Shown here one piece after another: positions 47,633-62,458 of a stretch of 64,000 bases of DNA. Source of the stretch: Vitellaria paradoxa (lineage: Eukaryota > Streptophyta > Magnoliopsida > Ericales > Sapotaceae); contig CM034236.1 of the NCBI GenBank assembly GCA_019916065.1, forward strand, positions 13,469,167 to 13,533,166, given 5' to 3'. Made by a program: the position numbers and the translations under genes. The notes under the pieces are model-generated. The model worked only from the letters and a program-made list of their open reading frames with translations. It made no database searches and was not told the origin of the DNA. The number at the start of each line of letters is the position of its first letter. Within the stretch, counting starts at the first letter, position 1.

Positions 47633-49357
47633 GGGTAAATTATACTTAAACCCTTAAACATTTGAATAAATACACATATACCCCTAAAATTTTGAAAATT
47701 ACAAAAACCTCTCCTATTTTGAAATGTTACTAAACCAGACCCCCTCCGTTAATATTACGCCTGACGTTATTAAATTTTGAATCAAAATGACGAAACTACT
47801 CTTTCCAACAGAAAAGGTCTCGCACGCCTCATCACTTACACGGACATCTCATTTGATGGGTCTCACAGTAAAACAAAAATAAAAAAAAAATAAAGAATAA
47901 AAATAAAAACAAATGTTTTTAGCTCTTTAATTTTTTAAATCAAAAAGAATAAAAATGTTAATTTAATAAAAGTTAAAATGTTAGTTATCGTTTGATTTAT
48001 TTTTTTATATTATGTTTTTTTTATTTTTATTTTACAGTGGGACCCACCAAATGAGATTTCTGTGCACGTGGTGCAGCGTGCCAGACACCTTTCCTGCCAA
48101 CAAACACATTCGGTGGGTCCCACAGTAAAATAAAAATAAAAAATAAAAAAATAAAAATAAAAGCACATAATATAAAAATAAAAACAAATATTTTTAGCTC
48201 TTTAATTTTTTAAATCATAAAGAATAAAAATGTTAATTTAATAAAAGTTAAAATGCCAAGTATCATTTGATAATATTTTTTTATTTTTTTGTTTTTTATT
48301 TTTTATTTTGAACTCATTTTTCATTTTGTACTTTTAAAAATACTTAGCTACTTGGGTTTCTAAATTTGTTATAGAAAATAAAAAATAAGTTTACACATTA
48401 AATGAAAAATGATAAAAAGTTATTTTAAGAGTTTTTAACAAAAGAAAGAAAAATCTCAAATTAAAGAAAATAAAGTTTTTTATTTCCTTATTTTGAGATT
48501 TTTAACACATAAAATAAAAATAAAAACAAAAACAAAAATAAAAAATAGAAAAGTAAACTAAATGTCACATTATTTATTAAAAAATTAATTTTTTTACTTC
48601 TTAAACATTAAAAAAGATATCTCAAATTTAAATTTTGTAACTTTTTTATCTCAAATTCTAACACAAAGAATGTAAAAGTGTGTATAGTTAAAATTTTAAG
48701 TTTTAAGTGCATTAAAATTTTAAGTTTTAAGTACATTAAGTTTTAAGTATTTTCAAAAGTACAAAATAAAAAATAAGTTTAAAATAAAAAATAGAAAACA
48801 AAAAATAAAAAAATAAACCAAATGATACCTAACATTTTAACTTTTATTAAATTAACATTTTTATTCTTTATGATTTAAAAAATTAAAACTTAAAAGAGTA
48901 AATTTAATTATTTAAAAAATTCCAAAAATTAAAGAGCTAAAAACATTTGTCTTTATTTTTATTTTATGTGTTTTTATTTTATTTTTATTTTTTGTTTTTA
49001 TTTTTATTTTTATTTTACAGTGGGACCCACCAAATGAGATGTGTAAAAAAATTAATTAAAAAATAAAAAAAATTGAAACTATGCACACTCAATTCGTACA
49101 GACTCAATTAAACTATTGGTAGGGGTAGTTTGTCATTTTAACCGAATGAAAAATCTCATTTGTGCAGACTCCCTTCTATTAATCGGGGTAATTTGGTCAT
49201 TTTGATTCAAAAATTAACAGCGTCAGGCATAATAATAATAGAGGGGGGTTTAGATTAATAACATTTCAAAATAAATGAGATTTTTGTAATTTCTAAAATT
49301 TTAGGGAGTGTATGTATATTTATCTAAATGTTTAGAGAGTGTAAGTATAATTTACCC
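47633..49357. mobile_element. Nested long-TIR Mutator-like element with perfect 9-bp duplication
   Basis: The terminal inverted repeats are about 150 bp. The left begins GGGTAAATTATACTTAAACC, and the right end reads inward GGGTAAATTATACTTACACT. The duplication TTAAAATTA is perfect on both sides (47624-47632 and 49358-49366). The 1725-bp body is AT-rich and non-coding. It contains four copies of GTGGGACCCACC-like words in alternating orientation (about 47856, 48040, 48112 and 49021), with long flanking AAAATAAAAATAAA stretches, giving internal palindromes. It is inserted in the right arm of the 45.9-49.6 kb element, so it is younger. Confidence 0.95.
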
Positions 49358-49560
49358 TTAAAATTAATTTAATACACTTAAGGATAAAATTGTTTTTGTA
49401 ATAAATATTTAAACAAAGTTATGGTTTAAATTAACAGAAAAGGTTTGGAGGATGGTAAGTTTTGAAAATAAAAGGGATTTGTGTAAGTTTTAAACGTTGA
49501 GGGTATACATGTGCAATGAGTCTAATATTCGAGGGAAGTATGTGTTATTTATTTAAAAGG

Positions 49561-50024
49561 ACGTTTGGTAGTACAATTTTTAGTATTTTTTAAATAATTT
49601 TTAGGGTTTGTTTAAAGTAAGAAAAAATGAGATAAATTGAAATAAATTATGGTTTGGGGAGAGTTCGTAATACGTGCAGTGAGAAAAAAAATTAATGTGA
49701 TGTAAAGTTAACAGAGATTTATAGAGATTTTCAGAAATTTTCAACAAAATATTACACACCAAACGCAGCATTAGTCAAAAATTATTAGTCGCAGGTGAAG
49801 TAAGTTATAATTTTTATTTTTTGGTAACTTTTGGATATTTGATAAAATTTTTGGTAATATTTAATAATTTTAACAACTTTTGTGTGTTTGGTAAAATTTT
49901 TAGTAACTTTTGAATAGAACAAATTATTGTAACAAAATAAAAAAATAACAAAAATTGAGATTTTACTAAATGTTCACTTTGTAATTTTTAGTAAATTTTT
50001 ATATATTTCTGTGCTGCCAAACGT
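49561..50024. mobile_element. MITE, 464 bp, just upstream of the casein kinase gene
   Basis: The ends ACGTTTGGTAGTAC and, inverted, ACGTTTGGCAGCAC match at 12 of 14 positions, and the interior is AT-rich and non-coding. Its centre (about 49605-49770) resembles the interior of the MITE at 43.2-43.5 kb, so it may itself be a nested copy. It ends about 20 bp before the CT-rich leader region of the kinase gene and could supply promoter sequence. Confidence 0.6.
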
Positions 50025-50039
50025 AACCTAAATCTATCA

Positions 50040-50799
50040 ATACCAGACACTCATTTTCATTCCCCCTTCTCTCTCCCTGTCTCCCCCCCCCCCCAAACTT
50101 CTGTTCCTCTCCTAATATTCTCAGAACAAAATTTCCCTAAATTTCATCTCTCTCTCTTGCGGGCGGATCCATCTGCAAAATCTGTACCCAAAATTTCACT
50201 GTGAATTTCGATTTGTTGGATTCATTTATTCTCACTCCAAATTCCCAGCATTTTCATTTCCTCCGCATCCTGTCTTTCAATCTGTATATTCATTAATTTT
50301 CTTGTGGTCTACTTTTCCGATTAATGTATCGAGAAACCCGAGTTTCAGCTAGCATTACTTTGCCGACTTCGATTTTCTAGTCACCCCCATGATGCAGATT
50401 CTAGGGTTTTTTCCCCCCCTATTATCATGATTATAGAGGGAGATATATGATGAGTTGTTTATAGACTATATAGCTTGTTTCGTTTCGCTTATACATTGGG
50501 ATTGTGTGTCTCTTTTGAGGTAATTGTTGGTCTGTAATAGGGTGATTCTGGAGGTCTTTGGATGGTGGGTTTGATCGATCTGAGAGGTGTCTGGAGATTT
50601 TAGTATCGGACCTCTAATTGGGGGAAGCGTTTTGGGTGTTTTGGGGGTTTGGAATGGTGAATTGGGTTGAAGTTTGAAAAGAAGAGAGAGGCATTGGGGA
50701 TTCTTTCTTTTTTTCTTTTCTTTTTTTTTTTTTTTTTTGGAATTCAGAAAAGTAGGCATTGGGAACTCTAAAGAGGGTGATTTTAATTGGAAATCAGAT
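50040..50799 (+). promoter_or_regulatory. Probable promoter and 5' leader of the casein kinase gene
   Basis: The CT-rich stretch 50050-50170 (TCTCTCTCCCTGTCTCCCCC and TCTCTCTCTT) is typical of plant transcription start regions. From here to the start codon the sequence is GC-richer than the intergenic DNA, with a T-rich tract at 50708-50739. No clear TATA box was assigned. A 5' UTR intron is possible but cannot be placed. Confidence 0.45.
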
Positions 50800-55025
<4,226 letters not shown>

Positions 55026-55404
55026 GTAACTGAAGTGATCTATATATTTAGGGGAGATGATATAAAGATTTCTGTTTGTTTTAAGTATCTTATTTCTCTG
55101 GTATTGAATGACACTTAACTCAAAATGTCAGTCCCAAACTAGTGGGGTTGCTGCCTGAATCAATTTAATCCATTTATTTTATCAGGGGTTATGTTTGATG
55201 TGAGGTTATCTGAATTACACTTAAATAGTGTTTGTTTATTATTTTTTATCTTACACTAGGATTTTGTTGTTCATTATGATTTTTATTTAGATTTGGGAGA
55301 ACACTGTAGTTAAGGAAATTCTTGCATAAATGATTCTTTTTTTCTTTTCTGCTCTTTCTTTCTTTCTTGCATAAATGATTCTTTCTTTCATTTTTCTTTT
55401 TGCA

Positions 55405-55690
55405 TAAGTAATTCTTGCATAAATGATTTTTGAGAGAAGGTCATTAAGAAGGTTTGGTCATGTCCAACATAAATTTGGATATGCACCAGTAAAAAAGAGT
55501 AAGTGGATCCTAGTAGATAAGGTAAAGAGGGTAAAAGGTAGATTTAAGATTACATAGACTGAAAATTGTTAAAAAAAAAAAAACTAACTTCATAAAACTT
55601 CACAAAAAATATAACCCATGACAAAAATGAATGGAGGAAGAGGATTCATGTAGTGGACCCAACTAGTTTAGGGTTAAAGCTTTGTTGAAT
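55405..55690 (+). mobile_element. Decayed LINE 3' fragment in kinase intron 6
   Basis: Reading frames contain FGHVQHKFGYAPVKK and, further on, decayed forms of the GR..R and DRNEWRKRIHVADPT motifs of LINE reverse transcriptase C-termini, with stops between them. It is in sense orientation and of the same kind as the remnant near 51.45 kb. Confidence 0.6.
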
Positions 55691-56234
55691 TTAGTTGAGT
55701 ATGTTTATGTGGCCATCCAAATATTTTAATATTTGGCACTATTATCTCGCAATATGTGGTATTCATGGATATGCTTTGTGCTTTCTTTGTTAATTGTTGT
55801 GATGTTGGTTAACGTACATTAATAAAATTGGGAGGTATCTTTTGCTTACATGAATAGCCTATCACAAAAATTTTTGTGCTTACCGATGTCCGCATGTGCA
55901 TACTTGTTTTATGCATTTAAGCATTCTGTTGACAGTTATCTGGCAGTAGATGGTACTCATGGGCATCGTTTATGCTTTTGCTGTCTATTGTTGTACTGTT
56001 GATGTGCTGACATAAGAGAGAACTCTGAGGTGTTCTTGCTTACATGCATTATCAAGTTTAAGTTTTTGGTCAAAATGTCATTATTTTTTGAGATAAAGTT
56101 CAAATGCTAGTCTTTAATCATTTCCCAATTCCCATTATGTTGCTTTTCTGCCACGCTGTATCTGCTTCACATGTTGTCTTTTGAAGCATTCCTCCCTTTT
56201 TTCTTTGCTTTTGATTTCTCTCTTTCACCTGTAA

Positions 56235-56615
56235 CACCTCCCCCCCTCGGGAGATGATATTACAAAGAGATTTCTGAAAGTTTTCTATAGTTACTGGTTT
56301 CTTGCTCTTTATATATATATTGCTAAAGATTCTTCAAATTATATTTTACAAATTTTTGAAGTCCGTTCCCTACCCGAGAAGAGGACCATTGCTTTTAAAA
56401 GTAGGACAGCTGGCTTTGTTGATAAAAAGTAGATTCCTTCTTATATAATTGTCCTGTGAGCATCTTTCTTGTTTATGGCTGTGTGATGCAAGCTCGTTCT
56501 AGCCGTATGTTGCAAGCTTATCGGTCTGACTACTTGCTTTTATCTGATAATGTCACGTGATTATTGCTCCATCATGTTATCCAAATTGTGACGCATAATG
56601 TTATCTTCTGAATAA
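56235..56615 (-). repeat. Inverted copy of the viral promoter region, left end
   Basis: It matches the complement of about 60530-60860 over its whole length: GAGATGATATTACA, ACTGGTTTCTTGCTC, the TATA stretch, TTGCTAAAGATTCTTCAAAT and GTGAGCATCTTTCTT all recur in the same order. A stretch of about 70-85 bp (around 56360-56445) is extra in this copy. Its TATA box reads on the minus strand, so it points left, toward kinase exon 6. Identity is moderate, indicating either two viral lineages or long separate decay. Confidence 0.9.
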
Positions 56616-56639
56616 AAAACGGAAGACATAATTTTTGCT

Positions 56640-59070
56640 CCTAGTCAAGGAAAAAAGAAACGTACATATGTTATTGGTGTATTTAATTTTTCAGGATATA
56701 AATCATATTCTTTAAATATATTAATTGATATCGGTGCAACTATTAGTACTTGCAAAGAAAATGCAATATCAATGGAAAAATTGCAAATTATGAAAAATCC
56801 TATTAGAATACTAGGAGATAATGTCAAAGATACAGTAATATATTATAAAGCTAAAAATTTTACTGTGTGGTTTAATAACACATAGTTTTTAATCCCAAAA
56901 ATTTTGTGTTTCCTGCGCATGCATGGAAATATGAGATTTGGTCATAATTTTATTAAAATGTATCTTCCTATGAGCATTAGAGAAAAGGAATTTCTCTAAC
57001 TCAAAAAAGTATCGAAACTCCCCTTGGTAGAACAACCAAGTTATAAATGCTCAAAAGAATTTGCTCCACCTATAAGAGGTGAAGTAGATGAACTTGAGAT
57101 TCATGAGCTAGAAAAAAACTCATTGGATTTATACAATATTAGAAGAAAATTGTAGTGAAGACCCACTAAAATTATAGGATCGTAGCCCATGGTTCTATCA
57201 TTTAGAACTAGAAAACTCAAATATTATAATTATAAAACCAGTGATCTATATCAAATAGGATATAGATTAATTTGATGTACAAATAACAGAGTTATTAAAA
57301 AAAGGATTGATAAAACTAACTATCAGTCCACATTCGAGCCTTGCCTTTATGGTCAGAAACCATAGCGAAATCAAAAGAGGAAAAGCTCGCATGGTTATAA
57401 ATTATAAGAGGTTAAATCAAAATTTAAAATTTGATGGATATTTTATACTTCGAAAAGATATTTTAGTCAACCTAGCACAGGGTGCCAAGATTTTTGGTAA
57501 ATTTGATTGCAAATCTGGTTGTTGGCAATTAAAATTAATAAAAGAGTCAAAACTCGACTGCATTCAGTACACCAATAGGACATTATCAATGGAAAGTAAT
57601 GCCATTTGGATTAAATCCTGCCCCTCAAATTTTCCAAAAATGGGTAGACACAATCTTTAAAGACCTTAAAGATTTTTGTATGGTTTATATTGATGATATT
57701 TTGGTTTTTTTTGAAACATTGAAAGATCATAAAAGACATTTGAAAATTCTCTCTGAAAAATTTCAAAAGCATGGAATTATTTTATCACCTAAAAAGATAA
57801 CCAAACCAAACCAAACCAAGCCTTTTCCCACTAGGTGGGGTCGGCTATATGGATTTGTCGACGCCAATTAGATCTGTTGAGGGGCATGTCCTCCGATAAA
57901 TCTAGGTAGGTCAGGTCATGTTTAATAGTTTCTTTCCAGCTTCTCTTGGGTCTTCCTCTACCTCTCCTACTCCTGACAATCTCCATACTTTCACACCTTC
58001 TAACAGGTGCCTCTGCTGGACGCCTTCTAATATGGCCAAACTATCTTAATCGGTTTTCTCTCATTTTATCTTCAATCGGTGCTATTCCTACTTTGCCCCT
58101 AATCTCCTCGTTCCTAATCCTATCTTTCCTTGTAATCCCGCACATCCACCTTAGCATTCTCATCTCCACAACTGCTATCTTCTGACCATGATTATGCTTT
58201 ACTGCCCAACACTCTGATCCATATAACAGCGCTGGTCTAACCGCTACCTTATAATACTTTCCTTTCACCTTGAGGGGGATTTCTCGGTCGCACATCACCT
58301 AAAAAGATAGAGGTAGAAAAACACTTTATTCTAACCCAGAATGGTATACAATTACAACCACACATTTTTTCCAAAATTAAGAATTTTCCTCAAAATTAAT
58401 GGAAAAGAAATAACTCTAGAGCTTATTAAGAGTCTTAAATTATGGAAGAAATTTTATAAATAATTTATCTAGGTTAAGAAAACCATTCTTAGAAAAATTA
58501 AAAAAGCACCAAACTTTTACTTGGGCCCAAGAGGATGAATTGCTTTTACAAAAAAATATAAACAAAAGTAAAAGATTGTCCAACAGTTCATTTTCCTAAT
58601 CCAGGAGATAAATTGATCTTAGAAACAGATGTCTCAACAGAAAATTAGGGATGTGTTTTAAAGGCTATTCCAAAAGAAATTTGGAAAGAGCAAGATCCAC
58701 CATTATCTCAACATGGGATAACTAGTAGGAAAAAGAAAGTGCCAATTAATCTTTAGAAAGAAGAATTAATTTGTGGATACAATTCAGGAAAATTTAAGCC
58801 TAATGAGATTAAATATGTAATATATGAAAAAGAACTTTTAGCTATAAAATTAGCAATCAAAAGATTTCATATTTATCTCGCCCCTGAATTTTTTATTGTA
58901 AGAACTGATAATCAAGCTGTTAAAGATTTTCTCTCAGGAAAAGGAAAAAATCTTAATGGTAGAAAATTACGTTGATACAATGAAATATGTGAATATTCTT
59001 TTGAAATTGAACATATTCAAGGTACTACCAATATCCTTGCAGATTACTTATCCAGAAATGGAGCCTGATA
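56640..59070 (+). pseudogene. Pararetroviral polymerase pseudogene (protease, reverse transcriptase, RNase H)
   Basis: The protease region (56640-56900) has LIDIGATIST, where the catalytic DTG motif appears as DIG. Reverse transcriptase (about 57300-57790) shows ARMVINYKRLN, KFDCKSGCWQ, MPFGLNPAPQIFQKW and the catalytic YIDDILVF. One frameshift lies near 57565-57570. The LINE at 57800-58293 interrupts it, and the frame remnants resume at about 58310. RNase H (58600-59070) keeps ETDVSTE, EKELLAIK and TDNQAV with a stop in between, and ends near ILADYLSRNG. This enzyme set copies pregenomic RNA into DNA. The copy is not functional because of stops, the shift, the protease change and the LINE. 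Confidence 0.9.
57800..58293 (-). mobile_element. 5'-truncated RTE-type LINE inserted in the viral polymerase
   Basis: The minus strand reads as the C-terminal end of a plant LINE reverse transcriptase (VRPALLYGSECWAVK, EMRMLRWMCGITRKDRIRN, and RGRGRPKRSWKETI after a frame change). The 3' tail, at the left, is a short TTTGG-type repeat rather than poly(A), as in RTE-clade LINEs. A perfect 16-bp target duplication ATCACCTAAAAAGATA flanks it (57784-57799 and 58294-58309). The piece is 494 bp, so strongly 5'-truncated. It inserted after the viral DNA was already in the genome. Confidence 0.93.
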
Positions 59071-59099
59071 AACCAGTTTAGGTTACCCAAAAAAAAAAA

Positions 59100-60545
59100 A
59101 AAAATAGCAAAAGGAAAAGCTGCATTCAGCAGTTCTTCTCAACTTGCGGACAGTAGAAAGATCATGGCTAGTGGAAATATTTTACCTTTGGAGCATACAA
59201 ACAATAGAGCTTAACAAAAAATATTATGTAGTATTCATCGGAAGGAATTTGGGAATCTATAAAAATTGGCAGCAATGTCACAACCAAGTCAATGACTTTA
59301 AAAATTCTTGTTACAGGTCGTACCAAACTATCGAACAAGCGTGGGAAGCTTGGAATATTTCTAATCAAACTCCCTCTTTCGATACACAGGTTAATGACAT
59401 AATTTTTGAGCTAGCAAAAGTGCAAATTTCACATTTCCCAGACCCGAGATTACAAAAACATTTCTATCAAGAAATGGATTCTATATGGGTTGCTCACCAG
59501 AAAGGTTCGAAGACCCAATTTCGTAAACATATGGGAGATCACCCAACCTAATCATGGATCAAACCCATGAAAAGGAAGGATTAATTTCCCAAAACCTTCA
59601 TCTACTACAGAATAGTGGTAGAGAATTAATTAAATATGTTAAAAAATATTGTTCTCAATTTCATTAGCCATAAATGGACGAGAACACTAATTTCACTTTT
59701 GACCAAATACAATGTATCATACAACTTTCTAACTTCCTAGGCCAAGGAGGGATCAATAGTTCCAAGTTTGTCAAAATAAGAAGAATTTGCCTTTTTAAAA
59801 TAACTCAAGCATAATTTGGCAAAAAAGGAATTCAAGATTTTTATAAAAACTTGCGTTGAGACACATCGTGGAAAAGTTGTTGAGATTCTAGAAAGGAATC
59901 TTGCAACTCTTGTATTAGATGATGGCGTTCCACGTATAGCCCATATGCTGGAACATGAAACATGGTAGATCGAAGACATTGAGTGAGGATTAACTAGCAA
60001 AGTTATATAGCCAATCATGTCTTTCCAATATTTTATTTATTTTCCCATGATGATCAAGACAATGGTCATGCACGTTGTAGGATTTTGGAAGTAGAACACA
60101 TATTTCTCCTTCTATTTTGCAAGTTCTATTGGATGGCACGAACAAGAAAGGTTCTACCAACCTTATCAAATTTGGTATCTGAAGATTACTGATGGTGCTG
60201 AATTGGATGAAAAATTTTTGAATTATCAATATCCAGTCAACACTGTGTATAAACAATGTTGGATAGAAAATTTGCTAAGCCAATCCAAGGAAGCAAATTT
60301 TATTAGAGGTTTTGTAGAAGAATCCTTTATCGTAACAGATGGGAAACGACTATTTGTTACTAATACCCCTATAAATTATTAGAGATCTGAGACAGATTGC
60401 TGAAGTCCTAAAATTTTTATTTACTATTGCCCGAAGAAGGATATTCCTTGATTTACCCGACAAACTTCTTCTCGAGACAAATGAAGTTGAAACTTATAAT
60501 GAAAATATAAAGAATACTACACAAGCAGCTTCAATGGATTCATAA
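59100..60545 (+). pseudogene. Caulimovirid viroplasmin/transactivator-like pseudogene
   Basis: An open stretch (59144-59551) contains KYYVVFIGRNLGIYKNW and then FKNSCYRSYQTIEQAWEAW. This is the RNase H-like fold motif of the caulimovirus inclusion-body protein (viroplasmin, ORF VI), a family that promotes translation of downstream viral genes and forms replication bodies. Downstream to about 60545 the sequence continues with viral-like composition but many stops in all frames. Its place right after RNase H fits the ORF V-ORF VI order. Identification rests on the N-terminal motif only. Confidence 0.7.
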
Positions 60546-60860
60546 GAAAGTGTTACGCGTCATAATTTGAATAACATGATGGAACAATAAGAGATGAGAT
60601 ATTATCAAACCAAAGCAAGCAGTCAGACAGACGAGTCTGCAACATACAGCTGGAACGAGTTTGCATCACATGGCCATTAAAAAGAAAGATGCTCACAAGA
60701 CAATTGTATAAATTCAAAAATTTGTAAAAATGTAATTTGAAGAATCTTTAGCAATGTGTATATAAGGAGCAAGAAACCAGTAGTGTAGATATAGAAAGCT
60801 TTTAGAAATCTCTCTGTAATATCATCTCCGCCCGCCTTGGGGGTGGGGGGAGTAACTTTC
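60546..60860 (+). promoter_or_regulatory. Pararetroviral promoter-like region, right end
   Basis: A TATA box (TATATAAGG, about 60759-60767) lies downstream of the viroplasmin region, where caulimovirids have their pregenomic RNA promoter. It is followed by GAGCAAGAAACCAG and a leader-like stretch. It points right, out of the insertion. No tRNA-Met primer binding site was recognised, so the leader is probably cut off. Confidence 0.6.
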
Positions 60861-62006
60861 TTCTACCAGGAGCAAACACAGTAAGACCACATTTGGTGTA
60901 AGGAAATGAGCTAGAATAAAATGGCTATTTCCACTCTCCATTCGCATTTCTATGTTTGGTAGGTTGGAATACCTGTTGTGAGGCCATTCTCACATATTTA
61001 ATTCTATTTTAGAGTAAGAGAAAGGAGATTGAAAAATGCAAAGAGGAGGGGACAAAAAGATAGATGTCATTCCACTTGAAGCTAGAATGGTCATTCCCAC
61101 ATCCTTCATTCCATTTTGGAATAAGGGATGAAATAGAAAAATGAGGAGAAGAGAGAAAGGATGAGAGCAACCACACCCCATTATTGGCTGCCATCTCATT
61201 CACACCACCAGCTGTCACCTCCATCCCTTTTCCAACCAACAGCTAGCGTCCCCAACATTGTAGAGAGATTTGTGTGTGTGTACATGTTCTGATCCCCCTC
61301 ATCATCTCAAAAAGTGAATAAGAGTTGTTCAATTTCATCACTTTTCCATCTTTGTGAACAAACAAAGTAGGAGAATGGTTAACCCCCCCCCCCCCCCCGG
61401 GGTTCCCATTATGCCAAAAGTGGGCTAAGAATTGAAACTGTTTATTTAGCAAGTAGTAGTCTAGATGAATCCGAGGCAGTAAAAGGGGTTTTAGTTATAA
61501 ATTTTTATGGATAACAAATTCTAACCCGAAACAAGGGGCAAAGCTAGTCTAGGAAGAATATTGCACCAAATAAAAATCAATAGATCTCTGAATAAAATAA
61601 TAAGTTGATTGATTCTTACCTTGTTCAAGGAAAATAGATTGACTTGTATCTAAAGAGTTGTTATAATTTGATAAGTTTATTGATTGTTACCTTGTTCAAG
61701 GCAAACACATTGATTTGTATCGAAAGAGTTGTTTGAGAATTAAGTGCTAAAGAATTGATTTCAAGCAATGTATATATGTAAGTTTTTATGCCTATCAGTG
61801 TCGTTAACAACCCTTTAGGCACGTTGGCGACGCAAGGTGGGGAGGCGATGCCTTGGCCTAGGCAAGAGGCATTTGAGGCGTTGCATTTTTAATGTTATAT
61901 AATATTTTCATTAATGTTTTTGGTAAATGCAAGGCCCATCCGTTATCTGGACCAAGATGGGTAATAATTTATTAGTGGAAGACTTTTTGATGCAGAAATG
62001 ATTGTA
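60861..62006. other. Region without a recognised gene
   Basis: Nothing coding is supported. 60900-61250 contains repeated CATTCC/GGAATG words in both senses (for example CCATTTTGGAATAAGGGATG), suggesting a degenerate inverted-repeat element. A poly-C run of about 16 lies at 61383-61398. Two similar stretches with TTGTTCAAGG and GATTTGTATC/GACTTGTATC recur around 61621-61650 and 61692-61725. A GGCGATGCCTTGGCC-type GC-rich patch lies at 61825-61885. Confidence 0.4.
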
Positions 62007-62458
62007 GTAATTACACTTTACTCCCTTATGGTTTGGACCAAAAACATATATCCTCCTTTATTTTAAAAGTCAACACATTACCCTCTTGTGATTTGGCCTA
62101 AATTGCAAAATTTCCAAAGAATGTTAAATTTAACTAGCATTGTCACACGTGCTATAGAGGCTCATATGTAATTGTCCAAAAAATATTATTTAGACAAATA
62201 GAGGCAAACTGAGTCTTTTTGAAAAATAAAATCATGTTTAATTTTAATGTAAAATGGGTAAAAATGTACTTTTATCTATTTATTTTTATAAAATTCTTTT
62301 TTTCTCTACCAATTTTGAATCATGAGGTACAAATCTAGTTAAATTTAACAGAATCAGTTGCTTTTGCATTTTAGTCTAAATTATGAGAGGGTTGTGTCTT
62401 GACTTTTAAAATAAGAGGGGTTACGTGTTTTTGGGACCCCAATTGGAAGCATAATTAC
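62007..62458. mobile_element. Short Mutator-like MITE, 452 bp
   Basis: Inverted terminal regions of about 110 bp start GTAATTAC (left) and, read inward, GTAATTAT (right). They share TTATTTTAAAAGTCAA, ACACATTACCCTC/ACACAACCCTCTC and TTTAACTAGCA/TTTAACTAGAT words. The layout matches the long-TIR elements further left, but on a smaller scale. No target duplication was established and it has no coding content. Confidence 0.65.

Larger units (their letters stand above)
45890..49554. mobile_element. Long-TIR Mutator-like element containing a second, nested one
   Basis: The left terminal repeat (45890 to about 46030) starts GGGTAAATTACATATACC. The right one (about 49415-49554) is its inverted, diverged copy and shares TTTAAAA.TTACA and TTATTTTCAAAA words. 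Inside, 46115-46240 is again an inverted copy of 47305-47425 (shared GATGTC and CATCGG words, GAAGAACAA), so the full inverted arms are about 350 bp, split on the right by the nested element. No 9-bp duplication was found. The core 46240-47300 is GC-richer, with open stretches on the minus strand and a GA run near 46799-46822; it may be captured host DNA. Confidence 0.7.
56235..60860 (+). mobile_element. Endogenous pararetrovirus (Caulimoviridae) insertion in the kinase intron
   Basis: The insertion holds, in order on the plus strand, a retroviral-type aspartic protease remnant, reverse transcriptase, RNase H and a viroplasmin-like region. This is the gene order of plant pararetroviruses of the ORF V-ORF VI type. 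All frames carry stops and shifts, so it is a dead fossil. Its outer ends are inverted copies of one promoter-like segment. A LINE fragment (57800-58293) is inserted in the polymerase. The genus was not determined. The borders are approximate: the left one is near the GTAACACCTCCCC word and the right one near GGAGTAACTTTC. Confidence 0.88.

Noticed and set aside
58041..58298. 85-residue minus-strand open stretch as a host or viral gene
   Set aside because: It is the C-terminal piece of a truncated LINE with a 16-bp target duplication.
59737..60256. Minus-strand open stretches opposite the viroplasmin region
   Set aside because: No recognisable motif; they are antisense shadows of the decayed viral region.
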